Source: CAVRXZ01 sp963773035
GTDB taxonomy: Bacteria; Acidobacteriota; Vicinamibacteria; Vicinamibacterales; CAVVIG01
Length of the DNA stretch: 64,000 bases
Direction of reading: 5' to 3'
Assembly: GCA_963773035.1 (NCBI GenBank)
Contig: CAVYZX010000037.1
Coordinates: forward strand, 62,001-126,000
This document shows, piece after piece, positions 8,282 to 16,569 of this stretch. A program made the position numbers and the translations under genes. A model generated the notes under the pieces. The model was not told the DNA's origin. It saw only the letters and a program-made list of their open reading frames with translations, and made no database searches. How positions within the stretch are numbered: the first letter of the stretch is position 1; every line of letters begins with the position of its first letter.

Positions 8282-9211
8282 ATGAACAGGCTCACGTCGT
8301 GCAGGATACTGCTGCTGGTTGGCGCGCTGCTTTGCAGCAGGCCGGCCTTCGCGCAATTCGATTTCGCCGGACAGTGGGTCCCGTTGTTCCACGAGGACTA
8401 CCCCGATCGCCTTCCGGGTCCTGAGCTCGGGGACTATACCGGGCTGCCGATCAACGACGCCGCACGCCTCCGGGCCGACAGCTGGGACGCGGATCGAATT
8501 TCGGTCGTGTCGGAATACCAATGCCGGCCGCATGGGGCGGACTACTCGATGCGCGGCCTGTCGAACATGCGGATCGAGGCGGTCATCGATCCGGCCACGC
8601 AACAACAGCTGGCCTGGCGCACGAGAATGAACTTTCAGGAAATGGAGCGGACCATCTGGCTGGATGGGCGTGCGCATCCTGGTCCGAATGCGCCTCACAC
8701 CTGGCAGGGCTTCTCGACGGCGACGTGGGACGCCAACATGATGAACGTCTACACGACGCACTTGAAGGAGAACTACATGAAGCGAAACGGCCTGGCCCGG
8801 AGCGACCAGGCGACGTTCCGCGAGCATTGGGTCCGACACGGGAACTATCTGACCGTGGTCACGGTGATTACCGATCCGGTCTTTCTCACGGAATCGCTCG
8901 TGCGAAGTCAGACCTGGGTGTTCGATCCCGGCCAGCGGATGGGCCGCGATGCCTGCGAGTATCGTCAGGAAGTGCCCAAGAAGTCCGCCGATCAGGTTCC
9001 CAACCATCTGCCTGGAACGAATCCGTTCCTCCACGAATTCGCCGATGGCTATGGACTTCCGTACGAGCCGGTCCGAGGGGGTGCGGAAACGCTGTATCCG
9101 GAGTACCGGTTGAGAATGCCCAAGCCCGATAAGGTGAAGCTCGTGTGCGAACACTATTGCACGTGTCTCAACGAGCGAGCCCCTTGCGATTACATCCAGC
9201 CACGCAGGTAG
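8282..9211 (+). CDS. Secreted A-family protein, first gene of A-B-C cassette 1
   Basis: The protein has 309 residues, with GAGGGGAG upstream of the start. The signal peptide ends near PAFAQ. A-family marks in order: HEDYPDRLPGPELGDYTGLP, DAARLRADSWDADR, ECQCRPHG-like EYQCRPHG, TIWLDGRAHP, GFSTATWD, KRNGLARSD, RHGNYLTV, TDPVFLTES, NHLPGTNPF and TLYPEY. Unlike the other A proteins it ends with a Cys-rich tail (CEHYCTCLNERAPC) that could bind metal or form disulfides. It is followed by B after 13 nt. Function is unknown; the A-B fusion at 276 points to joint action with an MBL hydrolase. Confidence 0.8.
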   Translation: MNRLTSCRILLLVGALLCSRPAFAQFDFAGQWVPLFHEDYPDRLPGPELGDYTGLPINDAARLRADSWDADRISVVSEYQCRPHGADYSMRGLSNMRIEAVIDPATQQQLAWRTRMNFQEMERTIWLDGRAHPGPNAPHTWQGFSTATWDANMMNVYTTHLKENYMKRNGLARSDQATFREHWVRHGNYLTVVTVITDPVFLTESLVRSQTWVFDPGQRMGRDACEYRQEVPKKSADQVPNHLPGTNPFLHEFADGYGLPYEPVRGGAETLYPEYRLRMPKPDKVKLVCEHYCTCLNERAPCDYIQPRR

Positions 9212-9224
9212 AGAAACATCCCGA

Positions 9225-10187
9225 ATGAGAACCTGGCCGTCCGCGTCCGTCGTGCTGTTAGTCCTGTGTAGTGGCGGGGTGTGGGTGCACGCCCAGACGC
9301 AAAATCCCGCCAACGCTCAGATCGAGGTGATGCCGGTTCAGGGCAACGTCTACATGGTGACCAGCGCCGGCGGCAACGTCACCTTGCAGGTGGGAAAAGA
9401 AGGCGCGGTGCTGGTTGACACGACTCTCGCGCCACTCGCGCCCGCCATCCTCGCGGAGATCAAGAAGCTCACGAACGGGCCGCTGCTCTACATCATCAAC
9501 ACCCACGTCCATCCGGATCATGTCGGCGGCAACGAAGCTTTGACGACGACGTCACCGGAGCGCACGATCGACCAGTTGGGAGGACGGGCGGCCGGTGATG
9601 CTGCCGTCCGCGTTATCGCGCACGAGAACGTGCTCAATCGGATGTCATCGGCGGCGGGGAAGAGCGCACCAAAGGGTTTGCCGGTGGATGAATTCTTCAC
9701 GCCGTTCAAAGACCTGAGAGCAAACGGCGAAGCGATTGTCGTTTACCACGAGCCGAAAGCGCACACCGACGGCGACAGCATCGTGTTTTTCCGAAGCTCC
9801 GATGTCGTCAGTACCGGCGACATCTTCACGCCGGGCCGCTATCCCTTGATCGACATCGAACGGGGCGGAAGCGTCCAGGGATTGATTGACGGGCTGAATC
9901 ACGTTCTCGAACTCACCGTGCCCGGACATACCCAGGAGGGTGGAACGTATGTGATCCCTGGCCACGGGCGGCTCTGCGACGAAGCCGACGTGGTCGAGTT
10001 TCGGGACATGGTCGTAATCGTTCGCGACCGCGTGCGCGACATGATTGCGAAGGGGATGACACTCGAACAGGTGAAGGCGGCCAGGCCTTCGCGTGACTAC
10101 GATCCGGCGTACGTGTCCGCCAACAGCTTCGTCACGACCGAGCGATTCGTCGAATCGATCTATCAGAGCCTCACGGCAAAGAAGTAG
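9225..10187 (+). CDS. Secreted MBL-fold metallo-hydrolase (B), intact metal motif
   Basis: The protein has 320 residues with a signal peptide ending near VHAQT. The metallo-beta-lactamase motif is intact: THVHPDH with His94, His96, Asp98 and His99. Later ligands lie in AHTDGDSIVFF, STGDIF and PGHGRLCDE. The C-terminal block (DMIAKGMTLEQVKAARPSRDYD, then a short helix ending FVESIYQSL) is a mark of this B subfamily and is shared by all four copies. The fold hydrolyses esters, lactams, lactones or thioesters using one or two metal ions; the substrate is not predictable here. Gaps of 13 nt to A and 8 nt to C indicate one transcript. Confidence 0.85.
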   Translation: MRTWPSASVVLLVLCSGGVWVHAQTQNPANAQIEVMPVQGNVYMVTSAGGNVTLQVGKEGAVLVDTTLAPLAPAILAEIKKLTNGPLLYIINTHVHPDHVGGNEALTTTSPERTIDQLGGRAAGDAAVRVIAHENVLNRMSSAAGKSAPKGLPVDEFFTPFKDLRANGEAIVVYHEPKAHTDGDSIVFFRSSDVVSTGDIFTPGRYPLIDIERGGSVQGLIDGLNHVLELTVPGHTQEGGTYVIPGHGRLCDEADVVEFRDMVVIVRDRVRDMIAKGMTLEQVKAARPSRDYDPAYVSANSFVTTERFVESIYQSLTAKK

Positions 10188-10195
10188 AGCGCGAC

Positions 10196-10981
10196 ATGGC
10201 AGGCTTCGGGAGCGCGATTGGAATCTTGACGTCGGCGTTGATCCTGACGGCCCCCTTGGGGGCACAGGCGCCGGCCCCGACCCCCGCGTCGCCACGATCT
10301 GCGAGGCAGGCTGCTCCAATCGATCTGACTGGGAACTGGGTATCTGTCGTCACGGAGGATTGGCGCTGGCGGATGGTGACGCCGCTCAAAGGCGATGCCG
10401 CGAGTGTCCCGATCAACGCCGAGGCGCGGAAGATAGTGGACGCCTGGGATCCGGTGAAAGACGAAGCCGATGGGTTGCAATGTAAGGCGTACGGCGCTCC
10501 AGCCGTCATGCGCGTGCCTGGACGTCTGCGAATCTCGTGGCAAGACGAAGCGACCCTGAAGATCGAAACCGACGCCGGAACGCAGACACGGCTCATGCAT
10601 TTTGACGCGCACCCACCGAAGGACGGTGAGCCGAGCTGGCAAGGATTTTCGGCGGCCAAGTGGGAGTCCGGCCAGTCAAATCCAGGAGGCCTGGGCTTCG
10701 GACTGAGTCCACGCGTCGGCGCGCGGTCACGATCGTTGGAGGTCGTGACGACGCAGCTGCGCTCGGGGTACCTGCGGAAGAACGGCGTTCCATACAGCGA
10801 CCGCACAACGGTGACGGAATACTTCGATCGGTTCACGGAACCGAACGGCGAGGAATGGTTCACCGTGATGACGATCGTGAACGATCCCGTGTACCTCTAC
10901 ATTCCTTTTGTGACGACGACTGACTTCAAGAAGGAACCGGACGGTTCGCGCTGGGCGCCGTCTCCGTGTTCGGCGAGATAG
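10196..10981 (+). CDS. Secreted C-family protein of cassette 1
   Basis: The protein has 261 residues, beginning 8 nt after B, with a signal peptide ending near LGAQAPAP. C-family marks in order: IDLTGNWVSVVTEDWRWRM, LKGDAASVPINAE, CKAYGAPAVMRVPGR, KIETDAGTQTRL, QGFSAAKWE, VVTTQLRSGYLRKNGVPYS, TEYFDRFTEPNGEEW, NDPVYLYIPF and a final Cys. The GFS/KW and RKNGVPYS blocks align with the A and A-prime core, so C looks like a third branch of that fold. It has no catalytic motif I can name. Confidence 0.78.
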   Translation: MAGFGSAIGILTSALILTAPLGAQAPAPTPASPRSARQAAPIDLTGNWVSVVTEDWRWRMVTPLKGDAASVPINAEARKIVDAWDPVKDEADGLQCKAYGAPAVMRVPGRLRISWQDEATLKIETDAGTQTRLMHFDAHPPKDGEPSWQGFSAAKWESGQSNPGGLGFGLSPRVGARSRSLEVVTTQLRSGYLRKNGVPYSDRTTVTEYFDRFTEPNGEEWFTVMTIVNDPVYLYIPFVTTTDFKKEPDGSRWAPSPCSAR

Positions 10982-10988
10982 GTGAGTC

Positions 10989-11867
10989 ATGAGATCGCAT
11001 CTGTCCTCGGTCCTCCCGGTCGTGATGTTGCTTGCGGCTGGTCCGGTATGGGCCCAACAGCAAGTCGACATCTCGGGCGAGTGGGCCTCGCGAATCATGG
11101 AGGATCAGCCGCATCGCGGCCCGGGAGCCGAGTTGGGCGACTACACAGGTCTGCCGATCAACGAGGCGGCCCGTCAGAAGGCGTCGAGCTGGGACGCGTC
11201 GATTCTCTCTCTGCCCGAACACATGGCCAAGCCGCACGCCGCGCAGTACTTCATGCGTGGCCCGGGCCCGAACATGCGGATCACGAAGGTCACGGATCCG
11301 GTGACGCAGACCGTGATGGCCTACACGATTGAGGGCGTCTTCGGCCGGAACGACCGCATCATCTGGATGGACGGCCGGCCCCGACCATCCGAGAACGCCG
11401 AGCATACCTGGGACGGTTTCTCGACCGGCAAGCTGGAAGGCAATCAACTGACGGTCACGACGACACACATGAAGTACGGCGTCATTCAACGCAACGGCGT
11501 TCCGAGCAGCCCTGACGCTGTCATGACCGAACATTTCATCCGCCACGGCAACTATCTGACGCTGGTGTCGCTCATCGACGATCCGGTCTACCTGGACGAG
11601 CCGTTCATCCGCACTTCGCAGTGGGTGCAAACCTCCAATGTGGTGCCGGATCAGCGTTGGGCGTTCGAAGTCGTAGACGAAGTCGCGGGCCATCCACGCG
11701 GGTACGTTCCGCACTACCCGTTGGGTACGAAACAGGAGGAATGGTCGAAGAAGTCCGGGTTGCCGTTCGAAGCCACCCAGGGTGGAAAGGAGACCATCTA
11801 TCCAGAGTACGAGCTCAAGCTTCGTAAACTTCTGACTGAGACGGGTCCGAAATCGGGATCGCGATAG
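10989..11867 (+). CDS. Secreted A-family protein of cassette 2
   Basis: The protein has 292 residues, 7 nt after the first C gene, so cassettes 1 and 2 form one six-gene array. The signal peptide ends near VWAQQQ. Family marks: ISGEWASRIMEDQPHRGPG, LGDYTGLPINEAAR, SSWDASILSLPEH, IIWMDGRPRP, GFSTGKLEGNQLTVTTTHMK, RNGVPSSPDA, DDPVYLDEPF, PHYPLGTKQ and TIYPEYELKL. The usual 'EHQCKPH' is EHMAKPH here, so the Cys conserved in the other A proteins is lost. Function is unknown. Confidence 0.8.
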   Translation: MRSHLSSVLPVVMLLAAGPVWAQQQVDISGEWASRIMEDQPHRGPGAELGDYTGLPINEAARQKASSWDASILSLPEHMAKPHAAQYFMRGPGPNMRITKVTDPVTQTVMAYTIEGVFGRNDRIIWMDGRPRPSENAEHTWDGFSTGKLEGNQLTVTTTHMKYGVIQRNGVPSSPDAVMTEHFIRHGNYLTLVSLIDDPVYLDEPFIRTSQWVQTSNVVPDQRWAFEVVDEVAGHPRGYVPHYPLGTKQEEWSKKSGLPFEATQGGKETIYPEYELKLRKLLTETGPKSGSR

Positions 11868-11901
11868 GTAAGGCCGAACTCGCCAGGAACCAGGCACCTC
11901 A

Positions 11902-12918
11902 ATGACATATCGACTGTTTATCGTTTCGATGTTGGCTGCGTCGGCCGTCGTAGGGGTGCGCGCGCAGCAGTCGGCCGGCCCCGCCGCACTTCGCGCCGAG
12001 TGGCCCAGGACATGGAAGGTCGAGGGCATCGAAATCCTTCAGGTCCAGAAGAACATCTACATGCTGGCCGGCGCTGGCGGCAACGTCACGATTCAAGTCG
12101 GAGACGAAGGCGTGGCGATGGTGGACTCGGGCTCGCCAGGCATGGCGGAAAAGATTCTGGCCGCGGTCGGTCAAGTTACTCGGAAGCCGGTTCGGTTCTT
12201 GATCAACACGAATGCCGATCCCGACCACGTGGCTGGAAACGGGCCGATCGTGACGGCGTCAGGCGGGACGCGAGGTCCGACTGCCGACGCCGCTCCCGCT
12301 GGTGCTGGCGGGCGTCCGCAAAACGTCGGCGTTCTCACGATCGCGCACGAGAATGCGTTCAATCGGCTGACGGCCGGCATCAAAGGACTGCCACCGATCA
12401 CCGGCGACGCATTGCCGGAGTCGACGTTTTTCACGCCGCAGAAGGACTTCTATTCGAACGGCGAGGGCGTGCAGCTGTTCTTTCAACCCAAAGCCCATAG
12501 CGACGGCGACGTCATGGTGTTTTTTCGCGGCTCCGACGTCGTCAGCACCGGCGATGTATTCAGGACCGACGGCTATCCAGTGATCGACTCGGCGCAGGGT
12601 GGAAGCATCCAGGGCGAGCTCGATGCTCTGAACAGCATCCTGGACATCACGATCCCGGAGCGCAACCAGATGGGCGGTACCCGCGTCGTCCCGGGTCACG
12701 GTCACATCTGTAACGAGGCCGACGTCGTCGAGTACCGCGACATGGTCACCATCATTCGCGACCGGGTGCGCGACCTGATGAAGAAGGGCATGACGCTGCA
12801 GCAGGTGAAGGCGGCGCGTCCCACGCTCGAGTACGACGGCTTGTACGGCACACGAAAAGAATGGACCGGCGACATGTTCATCGAGGCCATCTATAAGGAT
12901 CTGAGCGCGAGGAAGTGA
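11902..12918 (+). CDS. Secreted MBL-fold protein (B) with altered metal motif
   Basis: The protein has 338 residues; AGGAACCAGG lies upstream and the signal peptide ends near VRAQQS. The fold and the B-specific C-terminus (DLMKKGMTLQQVKAARPTLEYD, FIEAIYKDL) are clear. The metal motif reads TNADPDH, with Asn104, Asp106, Asp108 and His109 in place of the His-x-His-x-Asp-His pattern. AHSDGDVMVFF, STGDVF and PGHGHICNE remain. The same Asp-x-Asp-His change occurs in the fusion protein at 276. It may use another metal set, or be a non-catalytic partner. It lies between A and C in cassette 2. Confidence 0.82.
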   Translation: MTYRLFIVSMLAASAVVGVRAQQSAGPAALRAEWPRTWKVEGIEILQVQKNIYMLAGAGGNVTIQVGDEGVAMVDSGSPGMAEKILAAVGQVTRKPVRFLINTNADPDHVAGNGPIVTASGGTRGPTADAAPAGAGGRPQNVGVLTIAHENAFNRLTAGIKGLPPITGDALPESTFFTPQKDFYSNGEGVQLFFQPKAHSDGDVMVFFRGSDVVSTGDVFRTDGYPVIDSAQGGSIQGELDALNSILDITIPERNQMGGTRVVPGHGHICNEADVVEYRDMVTIIRDRVRDLMKKGMTLQQVKAARPTLEYDGLYGTRKEWTGDMFIEAIYKDLSARK

Positions 12919-12928
12919 GAACAGTCAG

Positions 12929-13759
12929 ATGACGAGCTGCCGCGCGTGTTTGCATGCGATTAGAATCGCGACGCTTCTCGTTGCGGGATTTCCCCTGCCG
13001 ACTGCTGCGCAACAAGGACGGGGCGCCAATGCGGGGCAGCCGGCCCGAACTCCCCGTGCGTCTGCCCCTGTCGATCTCACCGGGTACTGGGTTGCCGCGA
13101 TTACCGAAGACTGGCGTTATCGGATGGCCACGCCGCCGAAGGGCGACTTCCCTGGGGTGCCGCTCAACGCAGAGGGTGCGAAGGTCGCCAACTCCTGGGA
13201 CTTTGCAAAGGACCTTGCCGCAGACGAGCAATGCAAAGTCTTTGGCGCGGCCGGCATCATGCGGATGCCCATCCGTCTTCACGTCAGCTGGCAGGACGAC
13301 GCGACGCTGAAATTCGAAATCGACAACGGCAATCAGGTGCGGCTCTTTCGGTTTTCCAAGCAGGAGCCGCCGGCGCAGCCCGAGCTGCAAGGCTTCTCGG
13401 TTGCCGAATGGGAAACGGTTCAGCAGGGACAGGCGATTGTGACGAGCGACCGCGTCGATCGCCCAGCGATGCCGCAATTGAGTGGATCGCTGAAGGTGCA
13501 GACGTCAATGATGAAGCCGGGTTACCTGCGCCGCAATGGCGTGCCTTACAGTGCGAACGCCGCGCTGACCGAGTTCTTCGATCGCACGATGGAGCCGAAT
13601 GGCGATTCGTGGCTGATTCTGACGTCCATCGTCGACGATCCCGTCTACCTGTTCACGCCGTTCATCGTCACGACTCACTACAAGCGCGAACCCGACGGCA
13701 CGAAGTTCAAGCCCAGGGCCTGCGAAGCGACCCCGCCCGTGTCAGGCTTGGTTCAGTAA
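12929..13759 (+). CDS. Secreted C-family protein of cassette 2
   Basis: The protein has 276 residues, 10 nt after B, with a hydrophobic signal segment ending near PTAAQQ. C-family marks: VDLTGYWVAAITEDWRYRM, PKGDFPGVPLNAEG, CKVFGAAGIMRMPIR, GFSVAEWE, TSMMKPGYLRRNGVPYS, TEFFDRTMEPNGDSW, DDPVYLFTPF and a late Cys (RACEATPP). Last gene of the six-gene array; a REP-like element follows before a converging gene. Function is unknown. Confidence 0.78.
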   Translation: MTSCRACLHAIRIATLLVAGFPLPTAAQQGRGANAGQPARTPRASAPVDLTGYWVAAITEDWRYRMATPPKGDFPGVPLNAEGAKVANSWDFAKDLAADEQCKVFGAAGIMRMPIRLHVSWQDDATLKFEIDNGNQVRLFRFSKQEPPAQPELQGFSVAEWETVQQGQAIVTSDRVDRPAMPQLSGSLKVQTSMMKPGYLRRNGVPYSANAALTEFFDRTMEPNGDSWLILTSIVDDPVYLFTPFIVTTHYKREPDGTKFKPRACEATPPVSGLVQ

Positions 13760-13783
13760 AGTCCCTAAAACTGGTTTCAAAAT

Positions 13784-13834
13784 TGTGGCGCGGCGCTTTA
13801 GCCCCGCGTCCGAAGGCCTGAGGCCTGCGCCACA
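13784..13834. repeat. REP-like structured intergenic element
   Basis: Outer 8-bp arms TGTGGCGC and GCGCCACA enclose two small hairpins: GCGGCGC-TTTA-GCCCCGC-like and a pair of AGGCCT palindromes at 13814-13826. It lies between converging genes ending at 13759 and 13852 and could end transcription from both. The plan matches the elements at 27709 and 36576. Confidence 0.65.
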
Positions 13835-13851
13835 AGTGTGTTGAAGCTCGC

Positions 13852-15099
13852 TCAACGTTTCACGAACTTTCTTACATCCATCAAAAAGTCGGCCCCGTAC
13901 ATGTTGCCTTGCGAGTCGACGGTGACGCCTTCCGCAAAACTCGAGCCGCCGGCATACGGATAAGGGCACGGATCGGGAACGAAAAACTTGACCGAGCCGT
14001 CTTTCGCACTGCCAATCCGAATACCGCGCCTGGCGCCAGGGTTGTGTGCGTATCCAGTTCCTGGAAGGCCGAACTGTCCCGTGTTCGTCCGCCCATCCCT
14101 CGATTCAGAGTCGGCTACGTAGAGAGTGTCGGTGCGTTTGTCGATATAAAGGCCGCTGGGCCGGCCGAACTGAAACCATTGAGCGATGAACTTGCCGTCC
14201 TGGTCGAAGATCTGAATGCGGTTGTTCTGTCGATCACCGACGAACAGGCGTCCCCTCGAATCGAACGCCAGCGTGTGGACGACGTCGAACTCGCTCGGCC
14301 CCATACCCTTCCGGCCCCAGGCCTTGATGAACTTGCCGTCCTTGTCGAATTTCATGATGCGCGCGTTGCCGGCGGCTGTGCCGCCGCCCGTGTGGCCGTC
14401 GCCGACGAAGATGTCGCCGTTCGGCGCAATCGCGACCTCGGTTGGTGCGTCGAACTCATCCAGACCGGATCCCGCAACACCCTTCTTACCGAGGGTCAAC
14501 AGAACCTTGCCGTCTTGACTGAGCTTGAAGACCTGATGGGCGCCGTTATCCGCCATCCACAGGTTGCCGTCTTTATCGACGGTCAGCTTGTGCGGGCTGA
14601 CGAACATGCCGGCCCCCAACGACTTGAGCATCTTGCCCGACGGATCGAACTGGAAAATCGGATTGACGTTCGCGCTGGCGCCACCGCAAGTCGTGCCACC
14701 GGCTCCGGAGTTGCCGCATCGATCGGTCACCCAGATCGTGCCGTCCGGCGCCGTCGTCACGCTCGCCGTCGATCCCCATTTCCGGCCCTCCGGCAGCTGG
14801 CCGAAATCCGCGCCGGGTCCGTACGGGTTGGGCAGATCGTTTCGAGCGCCGAGCAGAGAGACCATCGGCAGCTTCACTGGATACTGATCCGATGGAAAGA
14901 TTGGCTGCTGACCGCGTGCGCCTTCCGGCTGAGTCGCCGGCACACCGCACGAGTAGGCAGTCGGGCCGGCGGGTGAGCCGCTCGGCGGCGACGCAACCCC
15001 TCGGCCAGATTGCGCGAACGCAATCATGGCGGCCCCGAGAATGGCCAGACCCGACGCAGCGCACGGGACGGCAAACGCGACACGAAAAGGCGACGGCAT
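13852..15099 (-). CDS. Exported NHL-repeat beta-propeller protein
   Basis: The protein has 415 residues. AAGGAG stands 6 nt before the ATG at 15099 and opens a signal peptide (VAFAVPCAASGLAILG, cleavage near AFAQS); a start 60 nt further up lacks these. Propeller repeats are visible as GTIWVTDRCGN, GNLWMADNGAHQVFKLS, GDIFVGDGHTGGG, GRLFVGDRQNNRIQIFD, DTLYVADSES and GNMYGADFLMDVRKF. A Cys pair (DRCGNSGAGGTTCGG) may form a disulfide. It resembles the 6331 protein in architecture but not closely. It is transcribed alone, towards the A-B-C array. The family's roles include ligand binding and lyase or lactonase activity. Confidence 0.78.
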   Translation of the reverse strand: MPSPFRVAFAVPCAASGLAILGAAMIAFAQSGRGVASPPSGSPAGPTAYSCGVPATQPEGARGQQPIFPSDQYPVKLPMVSLLGARNDLPNPYGPGADFGQLPEGRKWGSTASVTTAPDGTIWVTDRCGNSGAGGTTCGGASANVNPIFQFDPSGKMLKSLGAGMFVSPHKLTVDKDGNLWMADNGAHQVFKLSQDGKVLLTLGKKGVAGSGLDEFDAPTEVAIAPNGDIFVGDGHTGGGTAAGNARIMKFDKDGKFIKAWGRKGMGPSEFDVVHTLAFDSRGRLFVGDRQNNRIQIFDQDGKFIAQWFQFGRPSGLYIDKRTDTLYVADSESRDGRTNTGQFGLPGTGYAHNPGARRGIRIGSAKDGSVKFFVPDPCPYPYAGGSSFAEGVTVDSQGNMYGADFLMDVRKFVKR

Positions 15100-15288
15100 A
15101 GCGAGCTCCTTCGCCGGAATTCTATCGAGGCTGCGCCTCACACGGCCGAGAAAAAACATGTCTGCCTCAGGCGCGTCCTCCCTCGCGCTTTGCCCGTGCT
15201 TGACGACCGAATCGCGCAGGCATATCGTTCGCTGGCAGGTGATATTCGTTCACTCGCTCCAGAGGGCCGGGAACAGGTGACGTGAACG

Positions 15289-15735
15289 ATGACAAGACAG
15301 ATGACAAGACAAATGATCCGTGCGTGTTGGCTGGCGCTGATGTTGGTGGTCTCGCGCCAGCCGTTGTGGGCACATCACTCGTTCGGCGCCGAATACGACG
15401 CCAACAAGCCCGTGACAGTGACCGGTGTGATTACCCAAGTCGAGTGGATGAATCCGCACTGTTACATTCACCTCGACGTGAAGGATGAAAAGGGGCAGGT
15501 GGCGAATTGGAAGTTCGAGGGCTATCCACCGAATGCGCTTTATAGGACCGGTTGGAAGAAAGACGTCACGATCAAGCCGGGGGATACCGTGACGATCTTC
15601 GGCTGGCGGGCGCGAGACGGCACGAATTGGGGCCATTCACGCGAGGTCACCTTTGCTGACGGCAAGAAGATGTTCTTCGGACCGCCGGCTGGGACTGGCG
15701 ACGGCGGCAGCGCGCCCGCCGTCAAGGTGCCGTGA
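15289..15735 (+). CDS. DUF6152 family exported small protein
   Basis: The protein has up to 148 residues. The signal peptide ends at PLWAHHS, so the mature protein again begins with His-His-Ser. The core ITQVEWMNPHCYIHLDVKDE is typical of DUF6152. Three in-frame ATGs at 15289, 15301 and 15313 are created by a 12-nt direct repeat (ATGACAAGACAG / ATGACAAGACAA), so the true start is uncertain; no strong Shine-Dalgarno is seen before any of them. The stop codon overlaps the next start by one base (TGATG), implying coupled translation with the A-prime gene. Function is unknown. Confidence 0.82.
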   Translation: MTRQMTRQMIRACWLALMLVVSRQPLWAHHSFGAEYDANKPVTVTGVITQVEWMNPHCYIHLDVKDEKGQVANWKFEGYPPNALYRTGWKKDVTIKPGDTVTIFGWRARDGTNWGHSREVTFADGKKMFFGPPAGTGDGGSAPAVKVP

Positions 15736-16562
15736 TGCGTCGGCTCCTCACGGCAGCAGTCGTCGCGATGGCTGCGTCGTCTGTCGTCGCATCAGCACAG
15801 GATGCGGCGAAACCGCCGCAGGCATCCGCCGCTCCTCGCATGTCGGATGGGAAACCGGATCTGACTGGGGTGTGGCAGGGCGCGAGCAATCGGCGCGGTT
15901 CCTGGGAGGAGGCGAATTCCGGCTTGGGCGTGGGAGGTACCGGGCGCGATCCCACGGCGCCGGCCAATCCCGCCTCGCAGGCGGTCATCACCGAGCCGGC
16001 GCCGTACCAGCCGTGGGCCGCGACGAAGGTCCTCGAGTCGTACAACCGGCGTGGCATTGATGACCCGAACGGCCTCTGCCTGCCGTCGGGAGTCCCGCGG
16101 GCGACGCTGGTGGGCCTGTTTCCGATCCAGATCATTCAAACCCCGCAGCAGGTCGTGATCCTCTACGAGTACATGAACACCTTCCGCGTGATCCCTCTGA
16201 ACGCGAAGCATCCGGATGACGTAGTTCCGACTTACATGGGCGATTCGGTCGGACGATGGGAGGGAGATACTCTGGTCGTGGATGCCATTGGCTTCAACGA
16301 CAAGACCTGGTTGACCGGCACAGGAACGTTCCACTCGGAGTCGTTGCACGTCACGGAACGCTACACACGCGTGGACAAGGATCAGATCAACTACGAGGCG
16401 ACGATGGACGATCCGAAGGTGCTGACGAGACCCTGGACGATTCGGACGACCATGATGCTGCGCGAGGGTACGCGCGTGCAGGAGTATGTGTGCGTCGAGA
16501 ACAACCTCGATCCCGGACGCTACGAAAAGATGCTGAAAGAGGGAGTGGAATTCAAGAGGTAA
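15735..16562 (+). CDS. Secreted A-prime family protein, coupled to DUF6152
   Basis: The protein has 275 residues starting at ATG 15735 in the TGATG junction; a GTG one codon earlier is also possible. The signal peptide ends near VVASAQ. Family marks: MSDGKPDLTGVWQG, GLCLPSGVPR, PTYMGDSVGRWEGDTLVVD, NDKTWLTGTGTFH, HVTERYTRV, DDPKVLTRPW and CVENNLDPGRYEK. It keeps the KTWL segment seen at 4271 and 16570. It lies 7 nt before another A-prime gene. Function is unknown. Confidence 0.8.
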   Translation: MRRLLTAAVVAMAASSVVASAQDAAKPPQASAAPRMSDGKPDLTGVWQGASNRRGSWEEANSGLGVGGTGRDPTAPANPASQAVITEPAPYQPWAATKVLESYNRRGIDDPNGLCLPSGVPRATLVGLFPIQIIQTPQQVVILYEYMNTFRVIPLNAKHPDDVVPTYMGDSVGRWEGDTLVVDAIGFNDKTWLTGTGTFHSESLHVTERYTRVDKDQINYEATMDDPKVLTRPWTIRTTMMLREGTRVQEYVCVENNLDPGRYEKMLKEGVEFKR

Positions 16563-16569
16563 TGACCGC

